A DNA stretch of 64,000 nucleotides from an uncultured Roseobacter sp. (GTDB taxonomy: Bacteria; Pseudomonadota; Alphaproteobacteria; Rhodobacterales; Rhodobacteraceae): assembly GCF_947495025.1 (NCBI RefSeq), contig NZ_CANLXG010000003.1, positions 372,001 to 436,000 on the forward strand. Direction: 5' to 3'. This document shows, one piece after another, positions 17,914-25,298 of this stretch. Each line of letters opens with the position of its first letter. Positions within the stretch are counted from its first letter, which is position 1. A model generated the notes under the pieces. The model was given only the letters and a program-made list of their open reading frames with translations, did no database searches and had not been told where the DNA came from. The position numbers and the translations under genes were made by a program.

Positions 17914-18594
17914 TCAGCTTTTGTTGGCCGCGGTACCGCGGCGCAGGAAGAAGAACGTCATCACAGACCAGATCGCGGCCAGAGAGAACCAGGTGACCGC
18001 ATATTGCAAGTGGTCGTTCGGAATTTCGCCCGTGTCTACCGGAAAAGGCATGACAGGTCCCGGCACATCTGGCGGGTCGCGGCGCACAATCAGAACCGGG
18101 CGCGTGCCAAGCTCCTCTGCCATCGCGTCCACGTCACGGGCAAACCAGATGTTACCGGCGATGTCAGGGTCGGGAGTGTAGCTGTCGGTTTCCTGCGGCC
18201 ACTGGAGATTGCCGGTTATTGTCAGCGGCGGGCCCTCTTCAAACCTGAGCGCATCCGCGTCAGCCACACGGACAAATCCCATGTCAACAAGGATGTTGCC
18301 ATCATCGCGCAGCATCGGCCGGATAATCCGGTAACCTGCGCCGGCACCTTTCTGAGACACCAGCACCCTGATGTATCCTGCCCCCAGACTGCCTGTCGCC
18401 TCCACAGGCAGATAGGCATCCCGCGCCGGATCGGGCATTGCCGGCAGGGGCACGGGGTCTGCCGCAATCCGCAGTTCGATCTCTGCGAGCAGACCTTCTT
18501 TCCAGCTCAGGCGCTGTACCTGCCAGACACCCAGGCTGATCAGGATTGCCGCGCCGCCGAGGCCGAAGATGATGAAAAAAGCCAGTCTTCCCAT
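17914..18594 (-). CDS. SURF1 family cytochrome oxidase assembly protein
   Basis: A 226-residue inner-membrane protein that helps insert heme a into cytochrome oxidase subunit I. It has a membrane helix at each end (about residues 3-24 and 200-220) flanking a periplasmic domain, with the family landmarks GVWQVQRLSWKEGL, VLVDMGFV-type (NILVDMGFVR) and the C-terminal NDHLQYAVTWFSLA. The ATG at 18594 has GGAG five bases upstream; a GTG two codons earlier is possible. It follows coxC, but a terminator separates them. Confidence 0.92.
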   Translation of the reverse strand: MGRLAFFIIFGLGGAAILISLGVWQVQRLSWKEGLLAEIELRIAADPVPLPAMPDPARDAYLPVEATGSLGAGYIRVLVSQKGAGAGYRIIRPMLRDDGNILVDMGFVRVADADALRFEEGPPLTITGNLQWPQETDSYTPDPDIAGNIWFARDVDAMAEELGTRPVLIVRRDPPDVPGPVMPFPVDTGEIPNDHLQYAVTWFSLAAIWSVMTFFFLRRGTAANKS

Positions 18595-18610
18595 GACCAC
18601 TCCGGTCCAA

Positions 18611-18634
18611 AGAAAAACGCGCGGAGGCCGCGCG
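18611..18634 (-). terminator. intrinsic terminator after coxC
   Basis: On the minus strand CGCGCGG, a CCT loop and CCGCGCG are followed by TTTTTCTTT. It lies between the end of coxC (18662) and SURF1 (18594), and so closes the coxB-ctaB-ctaG-coxC transcript, with read-through or a new promoter needed for SURF1-thrC. Confidence 0.7.
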
Positions 18635-18661
18635 CTTTGGTCTCAGTGATTTTGTTCGCGA

Positions 18662-19483
18662 TCAGTGCGCGCCAGGCATCTGTGCCACGCCCCAGATGTA
18701 GACGGCAAAGAAGAGGAACAGCCACACAACGTCAACAAAGTGCCAGTACCAGGCCGCGGCCTCAAAGCCCACATGCTTTTCTTCGGTAAAGTGGCCCTTC
18801 ATCGCCCGGACCCAGCACACTGCCAGGAAGATGGTGCCGATGATCACGTGCGCGCCGTGGAAACCCGTCGCCATAAAGAATGCGGAGAAGAACGTATCAC
18901 CACCGAATTCCCAGCCCTTGTAGAGCAGGTAGCTGTATTCATAGCCCTGCAGGAACGTGAAGAGCACGCCCAGAACCACCGCAATGCCCAGACCGTTGAT
19001 AAGGTCCTTGCGCGGCCCGCCATGGACCAGCGCGTGGTGCGCCCAGGTGACAGCGCAGCCCGAAAGCAGCAGTACCAGCGTGTTGATCAGCGGCAGGTGA
19101 AAGGCGTCTACATGATAGATTTCCGGGCGCACATATTCGGTGCCCATGTATTCGCTCATCGGATAGATGCCATCCTTGAAGAAGGCCCAGAACCATGCGG
19201 CAAAGAACATTACTTCGGACATGATGAACAGGATGAAGCCATACCGCAGACCGATGCGCACCACCGGTGTGTGATCACCGATCTTGCTTTCAGTGACGAC
19301 CTCAGACCACCAGCCAAACATCACGTAGAGCACCGCGACAAAGCCACCCCAGAAGAGGAAGGGCGTGATGTCCTGCATCCACAGCACAGCGCCGAAGAGC
19401 ATGACGAACCCGGCCAGCGCGCCCAGGAACGGCCAGATAGAGGGGTTCAGAATGTGATAGTCGTGATTCTTTTCATGGGCCAT
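18662..19483 (-). CDS. coxC: cytochrome c oxidase subunit III
   Basis: A 273-residue integral membrane subunit of the aa3-type oxidase. It opens [18 protein letters not shown] and has seven hydrophobic helices with the typical [23 protein letters not shown] and [17 protein letters not shown] motifs. It matches the expected length. It lies 25 nt downstream of ctaG in the order ctaG-coxC. Subunit I (coxA) is not in this cluster, as is usual in Rhodobacteraceae. Confidence 0.96.
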   Translation of the reverse strand: MAHEKNHDYHILNPSIWPFLGALAGFVMLFGAVLWMQDITPFLFWGGFVAVLYVMFGWWSEVVTESKIGDHTPVVRIGLRYGFILFIMSEVMFFAAWFWAFFKDGIYPMSEYMGTEYVRPEIYHVDAFHLPLINTLVLLLSGCAVTWAHHALVHGGPRKDLINGLGIAVVLGVLFTFLQGYEYSYLLYKGWEFGGDTFFSAFFMATGFHGAHVIIGTIFLAVCWVRAMKGHFTEEKHVGFEAAAWYWHFVDVVWLFLFFAVYIWGVAQMPGAH

Positions 19484-19508
19484 GGTTGCGTCCCTTACCT
19501 TATGTTGG

Positions 19509-20093
19509 TCAGTTCAGACTTGTGTCTGAGTTGGTCGTGGCATCCTCCACCGAAGCATAGCCTTCGGGAAGGTCAATTTCATAGAATGTATATGACAGCG
19601 TGATCGTGTGGATATGCTTACCATCGCGGTCATCAACGATTTCCGGGTCAACATAGAATGTGACAGGCATCTGGACCCGTTCTCCGGGTTGCAGCACTTG
19701 CTCTTCAAAACAGAAACACTGGATCTTGTTGAAGAAACCGCCAGCCTGATAGGGCGTGACGTTATAGCTGGCCGATCCCGCGATCGGCCGGTCTGTGGGG
19801 TTATAGGCCTCGTAAAAGGCCAGGCCGGTTTCGCCGATGCGGACTTCCATTTCGCGCACGACAGGTTTGAATTCCCAGGCCATGTAATTGTTGAGTGACC
19901 CGTCAAAACGCACTTTGATCGTCTGGTCGAGCACGTCTTCGGGTGCGACGTCCGACACGCCTGTGACGCCCCCGAAGCCTGTCACACGACAGAACCAGTC
20001 ATAGAACGGCACCGACGCCCAGGCCAGGCCACCCATGAGCACGACAACGCCCACCGTCTGGGCAACTGTTCTGGCAGGACCGGTCAGGGCCAT
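19509..20093 (-). CDS. ctaG: cytochrome c oxidase assembly protein CtaG/Cox11
   Basis: A 194-residue copper chaperone that delivers copper to the Cu-B site of subunit I. An N-terminal membrane helix (about residues 10-28) precedes [15 protein letters not shown], whose Cys is typical, and the periplasmic domain has the copper-binding [10 protein letters not shown] (C-F-C-F) motif near residue 130. Its ATG overlaps the stop codon of the small membrane protein gene upstream (TGATG). Confidence 0.95.
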   Translation of the reverse strand: MALTGPARTVAQTVGVVVLMGGLAWASVPFYDWFCRVTGFGGVTGVSDVAPEDVLDQTIKVRFDGSLNNYMAWEFKPVVREMEVRIGETGLAFYEAYNPTDRPIAGSASYNVTPYQAGGFFNKIQCFCFEEQVLQPGERVQMPVTFYVDPEIVDDRDGKHIHTITLSYTFYEIDLPEGYASVEDATTNSDTSLN

Positions 20094-20254
20094 CAGCGTA
20101 ATTCCTCTGCTTTGGGAAGTTCAAAATCGCCGCTTGTCACCTTGGTAAAGGTCAGGGCGAGCACAAGCACAACAAAGCCGGCCAGCATGAGGCCAACACC
20201 GACGTTGCGCCCTTTGCGGCGCGTATGGATTTCGTGTTCCTGTCTCAGCGACAT
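20093..20254 (-). CDS. 53-residue single-span membrane protein in the oxidase operon
   Basis: A small gene starting at ATG 20254 and ending at TGA 20093. The protein begins MSLRQEHEIHTRRKGRNVGV, has one hydrophobic helix (about residues 18-37) and a short tail ending PKAEELR. The basic N-terminus suggests it faces the cytoplasm. It starts 3 nt after the ctaB stop and overlaps the ctaG start by one base. Similar short proteins at this spot in other alphaproteobacteria are sometimes called CoxF; it may assist assembly or be an oxidase accessory subunit, but no function is proven. Confidence 0.85.
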   Translation of the reverse strand: MSLRQEHEIHTRRKGRNVGVGLMLAGFVVLVLALTFTKVTSGDFELPKAEELR

Positions 20255-20257
20255 GAG

Positions 20258-21196
20258 TTACCAGCCTCCCAGACCAAATGGACGCAGGGCTGCTTCGGCG
20301 AGGATCGCACCGAAGTGCGCGAACAGATACCAGAGCGAGAGGCGAAAGAATTTTTTCTCGACGCGGTAGTCATCAGCGATCGCGGCCTCTTCGGGCCGGC
20401 GCCAGATATCCACTGCACCCTTGAGGAACATAATGTTCAGTACAATGGCCACTGCCAGATAGAGCGGGCCACCAATTGCCGTAACACCTGTTCCGACGGC
20501 CAGAACGGCCAGAAGCACGGTGTAGGCGATGATGTGCAGCCGCGTTGATCTGCGGCCGTGCGTGACGGTCAGCATAGGTACGTTTGCATCGTCGTAGTCG
20601 GACTTCATGAACAGCGCCAGCGCCCAGAAGTGCGGCGGGGTCCACATGAAAATCAACGCGAACATCAGCCAGGCCTCAACGGAGAAGCTGCCCGTTGCGA
20701 TCACCCAGCCAATTACCGGCGGAAAGGCCCCTGCCGCGCCACCGATAACGATGTTCTGAGGCGTCGAGCGTTTCAGCCACATGGAATAGACGACAGCGTA
20801 AAAGAAGATCGTGAAGGCCAGCAGTCCGGCGGCCAGCAGGTTTGCCGACAGCGCAAGCATCATAACCGACAGGCCCGACAGCGCGAGCCCCAGCGAAAGC
20901 GCCTCACCTGCGGGCACGCGGCCTGACGGGATCGGGCGTTTTGCAGTGCGCCGCATCACACTGTCGATGTCAGCGTCCCACCACATGTTCAGCGCGCCGG
21001 AGGCTCCGGCACCGATTGCAACAAAAAGGATCGAACAGAACGCGATAACCGGGTGGACCGGGACTGGTGCTGCGAGCAGGCCAACAAGAGCAGTGAACAC
21101 AACGAGTGACATGACACGCGGCTTGAGCAGCGCGAAATAGTCGCCCAGTTGCGTTTCATATTCACCTGTCGGCGTGTTGTAACTTACGTCGGACAT
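20258..21196 (-). CDS. ctaB: protoheme IX farnesyltransferase (heme O synthase)
   Basis: A 312-residue polytopic membrane prenyltransferase that farnesylates heme b to heme o, the precursor of heme a. The UbiA-family aspartate motif NMWWDADIDSVMRRTAKRP lies at about residues 70-88, and a second Asp-rich loop (KSDYDDANVPML) follows near residue 200. About eight to nine hydrophobic helices are present. It follows coxB after a 55-bp gap containing a hairpin. Confidence 0.95.
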   Translation of the reverse strand: MSDVSYNTPTGEYETQLGDYFALLKPRVMSLVVFTALVGLLAAPVPVHPVIAFCSILFVAIGAGASGALNMWWDADIDSVMRRTAKRPIPSGRVPAGEALSLGLALSGLSVMMLALSANLLAAGLLAFTIFFYAVVYSMWLKRSTPQNIVIGGAAGAFPPVIGWVIATGSFSVEAWLMFALIFMWTPPHFWALALFMKSDYDDANVPMLTVTHGRRSTRLHIIAYTVLLAVLAVGTGVTAIGGPLYLAVAIVLNIMFLKGAVDIWRRPEEAAIADDYRVEKKFFRLSLWYLFAHFGAILAEAALRPFGLGGW

Positions 21197-21223
21197 AACC
21201 TTGCCTCAGCCAGCGCGTGTCAC

Positions 21224-21244
21224 GGGCGGCACCGGGTGCCGCCC
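21224..21244. other. 9-bp perfect hairpin between coxB and ctaB
   Basis: GGGCGGCAC, a 3-nt loop CGG and GTGCCGCCC form a strong stem 8 bp past the coxB stop. No T-run follows on the minus strand. It may stabilise the upstream coxB message or partly attenuate ctaB, giving more subunit II than the assembly factors; this is inference. Confidence 0.55.
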
Positions 21245-21251
21245 TGCGCGA

Positions 21252-22133
21252 TCATCTGGATGCCAGAACCCGTGTCTGCGGGATGCCGGCATATTCTTCC
21301 CGGGCCTCTTCAAGCCAGGCCGCATAGGCCTCCTCCGAAACCACTTTGACGGTAATGGGCATGTACGCGTGGTTCAGACCGCAAAGTTCAGAGCACTGAC
21401 CAAAGTAAATGCCTTCCTGTTCGGCTTTGAACCACAGCTCGGCAAGGCGGCCTGGAACAGCGTCCTGCTTTACACCAAAGGCGGGGATGGTCCACGAGTG
21501 GATCACATCACCTGCGGTGACCTGCATGACGACCGTCTTGTTCACAGGAACAACGACTGATGTGTCAGTAGCCAGCAGGAACTCTTCTTCGGAATAACCG
21601 GCTTCTTCCAGCATCGCGATGGTTTCAGGTGATTTGGAGTTGTCACCCCCCGTGGCCGGCGAACCGATCATGTACGACGAGAACTCAAAGCCTTCGTCCA
21701 CGTATTCATAGTCCCAGTACCACTGATATCCTGTTACCTTGATGGTCAGGTCAGCTTCGGGGATCTCCTGCTGCTTGAACAGGACGGGCAGCGAGAACGC
21801 GCCGATAAACACCAGAATGACGATCGGAACGACTGTCCATGCCACCTCAACCGGGGTGTGGTGCGTGAAAGTCGCAGGCTCCGGGTTCCGCTTCGCATTG
21901 TAGCGGATCGCGACCCAGGCGATCAGAGCTGTGACAAACAGCGTGATCACAGTGATGATCACGAGAATCATCCAGTCGAGCGTGTGGATGTCGCGCGCAA
22001 GTTCTGTGACCGCCGGCTGAAAGCCGGTCTCGCCGTCGACAGGACGCCCGATGATCTCGAGATTGTCCTGTGCCTGAACGGCCGTCGCTGAGAGCCCGGC
22101 TGCAAGGCCGGAAAAAGTGAGGAGGTTCTTCAT
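21252..22133 (-). CDS. coxB: cytochrome c oxidase subunit II
   Basis: A 293-residue subunit that takes electrons from cytochrome c through its Cu-A centre. A signal peptide (about residues 1-20, ending VQAQ) precedes two membrane helices and a periplasmic cupredoxin domain. The Cu-A ligands are visible as VIHSW (His), then [14 protein letters not shown] (Cys, Glu, Cys, His, Met). The aromatic YQWYWDYEY motif is also present. The ATG at 22133 follows an AGGAC ribosome-binding site. First gene of the operon; its promoter lies in the divergent gap with tldD. Confidence 0.96.
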   Translation of the reverse strand: MKNLLTFSGLAAGLSATAVQAQDNLEIIGRPVDGETGFQPAVTELARDIHTLDWMILVIITVITLFVTALIAWVAIRYNAKRNPEPATFTHHTPVEVAWTVVPIVILVFIGAFSLPVLFKQQEIPEADLTIKVTGYQWYWDYEYVDEGFEFSSYMIGSPATGGDNSKSPETIAMLEEAGYSEEEFLLATDTSVVVPVNKTVVMQVTAGDVIHSWTIPAFGVKQDAVPGRLAELWFKAEQEGIYFGQCSELCGLNHAYMPITVKVVSEEAYAAWLEEAREEYAGIPQTRVLASR

Positions 22134-22324
22134 TTTTTGTCCTGATCTCTGGGTGATCGGTGGATCATTGTTGCGCATTGTCGGGAAGATCAGGCTTATG
22201 CACCTGCTCCTCCGTTGTTTTCACGCACCTTACAATCATATTCTGTAACTGAGATAAAGTGTCATGCTTGCGTCAAACAGACGCTGAACGCCGATTTCTG
22301 TGCCCGATCCAGAGGATTACCCAA
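22134..22324. promoter_or_regulatory. divergent promoter region coxB / tldD
   Basis: This 191-bp gap separates the divergent coxB and tldD starts, so it must hold promoters for both. It is more AT-rich than its flanks (around 22230-22260). A TTGACG on the minus strand near 22274 is a possible -35 box, but no good -10 is at normal distance. Confidence 0.4.
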
Positions 22325-23746
22325 ATGACCGAAGCCCCGTTCTCCCCTTTCGACCAGTTGCTGGACCGCGAGGAGGCTCTGAACATCCTGCGCGACGCCA
22401 CGGCCGGCGCAGATGACGGAGAGTTGTTCTTTGAAAGACGCCGCTCAGAATCACTCGTTTTTGATGACGGGCGGCTGCGCAATGCAAACTACGACGCAGG
22501 TCAGGGGTTTGGGCTGCGCGCTGTGCGCGGCGAGGTTGCAGGATACGCCCATTCGACCGACATCTCGGCGGCGGCCCTGAAACGTGCCGCGGAGACGGCC
22601 CGGCTCGCCGTTGGCGAGGGTGGCGGCACATGGGCAGATGCCCCCGTCGCAACCAACGAGCGCCTTTACACCGACGATGACCCAATTGCAGGCGCCGCAT
22701 TCCCGGTCAAAGTTGAGACACTGCGCGAGATTGACGCCTTTGCCCGCGATCTGGACCCGCGTGTCGTCCAGGTCTCTGCCAACATTGCGGCAAGCATTCA
22801 GGAAATCGAAATTCTGCGGCCTGATGGACAGTCTTTCCGGGACACCCGTCCGATGACCAGGGTAAACGTGTCAGTCATCGTCGAGGAAAACGGCCGCCGG
22901 GAAGCCGGATCCGCAGGCGGCGGCGGACGCGTGGGACTGGACGGGTTGCTGGATCCGGCGGACTGGCAGGCCAAGGCACGTGAGGCCCTGCGCATTGCAG
23001 TCGTGAACCTGGGCGCTGTCCCTGCCCCGGCCGGTGTCATGGATGTTGTACTTGGCCCCGGATGGCCCGGAATCCTGCTGCACGAGGCCATCGGTCACGG
23101 GCTGGAAGGTGATTTCAACCGCAAGGGTTCCTCTGCCTTCGCCGGTCTGATGGGCCAGCAGATCGCCAGTCGCGGAGTCACCGTGCTGGATGACGGAACA
23201 ATCCCGGACCGACGGGGCTCGATCACAATAGATGATGAGGGCACGCCATCCGGCAGGAATACCCTGATCGAAGACGGCGTTCTGGTCGGTTACATGCAGG
23301 ACCGCCAGAATGCGCGCCTGATGGGCGTGGCACCCACGGGCAACGGACGTCGCGAAAGCTATGCGCACGCGCCGATGCCACGTATGACCAACACCTACAT
23401 GCTGGGCGGTGATTCAGAGCCGGCCGATATTCTCGCGGACCTGAAGGACGGTATATATGCGGTTGGCTTCGGCGGCGGCCAGGTTGATATCACAAACGGC
23501 AAATTCGTCTTTTCCTGCACCGAAGCCTACCGCGTGGAAAACGGCAGACCCGGCGCGCCCGTAAAAGGCGCCACACTGATCGGAGATGGTGCGACCGCGC
23601 TGAAGCACATCCGCGGTATCGGCAATGACATGGCCCTCGACCCGGGGATGGGCAATTGCGGCAAGGCGGGCCAGTGGGTGCCTGTGGGTGTCGGCCAGCC
23701 CACGCTTATGATCGGTGGCCTCACTGTCGGTGGATCGGCTTCCTGA
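22325..23746 (+). CDS. tldD: metalloprotease TldD
   Basis: A 473-residue subunit of the TldD/TldE(PmbA) protease, which degrades unfolded peptides and matures some ribosomal peptides. The zinc motif HEAIGH within LLHEAIGHGLEGDF lies at about residues 253-258. Further family signatures are GQGFGLRAVRG near the N-terminus and GMGNCGKAGQWVPVGVGQP with the C-terminal Cys. The ATG at 22325 (MTEAPFSPF) is the family-like start. The partner tldE is not in the window. Confidence 0.93.
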   Translation: MTEAPFSPFDQLLDREEALNILRDATAGADDGELFFERRRSESLVFDDGRLRNANYDAGQGFGLRAVRGEVAGYAHSTDISAAALKRAAETARLAVGEGGGTWADAPVATNERLYTDDDPIAGAAFPVKVETLREIDAFARDLDPRVVQVSANIAASIQEIEILRPDGQSFRDTRPMTRVNVSVIVEENGRREAGSAGGGGRVGLDGLLDPADWQAKAREALRIAVVNLGAVPAPAGVMDVVLGPGWPGILLHEAIGHGLEGDFNRKGSSAFAGLMGQQIASRGVTVLDDGTIPDRRGSITIDDEGTPSGRNTLIEDGVLVGYMQDRQNARLMGVAPTGNGRRESYAHAPMPRMTNTYMLGGDSEPADILADLKDGIYAVGFGGGQVDITNGKFVFSCTEAYRVENGRPGAPVKGATLIGDGATALKHIRGIGNDMALDPGMGNCGKAGQWVPVGVGQPTLMIGGLTVGGSAS

Positions 23747-23860
23747 GACCTGCATCCTGATCCTGGCATCCCCATAAATAGCGAGGCAGATTATCGCCGA
23801 TCTTCACAGGTTGTTAACCAAGTCCGCTTAATTCTGTTTCCGCAACAGACGGAGCCGAGG

Positions 23861-25027
23861 ATGACTGACAGGGATTTGTTTCCTTCTTCCACTCACCCCC
23901 CACTCCCACCCACCTCGGAAGACGAACAGTTCTCCCGGCTCCGTCTCTTGCGCTCCCGCCGGGTTGGCGTAACGACGTACAAACGACTGCTGACTGAACA
24001 CGGCACTGCGCAGAACGCGCTGGCCGCGCTGCCTGAGGTGGCGCGTGCCGCCGGCGTTCAGAATTACGAGATATGCCCCGAAGCGGTTGTTCAGGCCGAG
24101 CTGAACGCTGCACGGGACGCAGGTGCCCGGCTCATTATGCAGGGTACCCCGGCCTATCCTTCCGCACTGGACGAAATTGCTGACGCCCCGCCCTTTCTGT
24201 GGGCGCTGGGTGATCCCGGACTGCTCCTCCGTCCAATGATTTCGCTTGTCGGTGCACGAAATGCCTCCTCTCTTGGTGTCCGTATGGCCACGGCGCTGGC
24301 GCGGGATCTCGGGCAGGATGGGTATACTGTGGTTTCCGGCCTCGCACGCGGCATTGACACCGCCGCGCACCGTGCCGCACTGAGCACCGGCACAATCGCG
24401 GTGCTGGCAGGTGGGGTGGACACTGTTTACCCCGCAGAGAACAGCGCGCTTGCCCATGACATTGCGGGCACTGGCCTGCTCCTGTCTGAGCAGCCGATGG
24501 GTCTCAGGCCGGTTGCCCGTCATTTCCCCGCGCGCAATCGCATCATTTCAGGACTGAGCCGGGCCACAATCGTTGTAGAAGCCGCAGCCAAATCCGGAAG
24601 CCTGATTACTGCACGCGATGCACTGGATCAGGGCCGCGATGTACTGGCAGTGCCAGGCAATCCTTTTGACGCGCGCGCGGCGGGGTGTAACCAGCTGATC
24701 CGGGACGGCGCGATACTTGTCCGCTCTGCCAGCGATGTGACCGAGGCTCTGGCGCCGATCGGGTCGGGCAAAGAAACGGATGTGGCCCCGCGGGATACCG
24801 CCGGCAAAAAGAGCCCTCCGGAACCAGCAAAAGAAACGCCTTTGCGCCGGGTTGCAGCTCTGCACCAGCAAATTCTTGACCGGCTCAGCCCGTCGCCTAT
24901 CGCCGAAGATCAGCTGATCCGGGATCTCGCAGTCGGAACGAGCGACGCAGCACCCGTCCTGCTCGAACTTGAACTTGATGGGCGGATAAGCCGTCAGTCC
25001 GGAGGCCTGCTGGTACGCGAGAAATAA
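23861..25027 (+). CDS. dprA: DNA-processing protein DprA
   Basis: DprA binds incoming single-stranded DNA and loads RecA during transformation; it also occurs in bacteria without known competence. The 388-residue protein has an N-terminal helical part (about 1-90), the Rossmann-like DNA-binding domain with SLVGARNAS, SGLARGIDTAAHRAAL and GGVDTVYPAEN, the FPARNRIISGLS block and PGNPFDARAAGCNQLIRDGA, then a proline/lysine-rich linker and a C-terminal winged-helix domain (about 325-388). GGAG precedes the ATG. Confidence 0.93.
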   Translation: MTDRDLFPSSTHPPLPPTSEDEQFSRLRLLRSRRVGVTTYKRLLTEHGTAQNALAALPEVARAAGVQNYEICPEAVVQAELNAARDAGARLIMQGTPAYPSALDEIADAPPFLWALGDPGLLLRPMISLVGARNASSLGVRMATALARDLGQDGYTVVSGLARGIDTAAHRAALSTGTIAVLAGGVDTVYPAENSALAHDIAGTGLLLSEQPMGLRPVARHFPARNRIISGLSRATIVVEAAAKSGSLITARDALDQGRDVLAVPGNPFDARAAGCNQLIRDGAILVRSASDVTEALAPIGSGKETDVAPRDTAGKKSPPEPAKETPLRRVAALHQQILDRLSPSPIAEDQLIRDLAVGTSDAAPVLLELELDGRISRQSGGLLVREK

Positions 25028-25298
25028 AACGGCGTTTTTTCCGGTAATGACCTTCCGGTGCCGCCTGCGCGACCTGCTCCCGAAGGACGCGGGCGCACAG
25101 GCGCAGAACCACAGTTTCTGTTGCGGATAATGACCTGCACAACAGTAATGAAACCGGATCAGAAAGGCCCGGCAACAACGCGGATAACACGACTGTCAGG
25201 CGCCTGGTTTAATTTCACCGATTGACAATATTCACTTGCACACCACCTCTGAGGTGGCCATAGAACCTGAAAAATTTTGCCCAGAGGTATCCCGTTTC
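25028..25298. promoter_or_regulatory. intergenic region upstream of topA
   Basis: A 271-bp gap without a supported gene. It contains TTGACA at 25222-25227 and the perfect palindrome CCACCTC-T-GAGGTGG at 25243-25257. At a 17-bp spacing the -10 position would fall inside the palindrome, although the hexamer there is poor. No terminator for dprA is evident. Confidence 0.45.
25243..25257. promoter_or_regulatory. candidate operator upstream of topA
   Basis: CCACCTC and GAGGTGG are exact complements around one central base, 42 bp before the topA start. Such an odd-centred 7-bp dyad fits a dimeric repressor site or a very tight RNA hairpin. The identity of a regulator is unknown. Confidence 0.4.

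Noticed and set aside
18662..22133. Absence of coxA from the oxidase cluster as a sign of gene loss
   Set aside because: Subunit I is normally encoded at another locus in Rhodobacteraceae.
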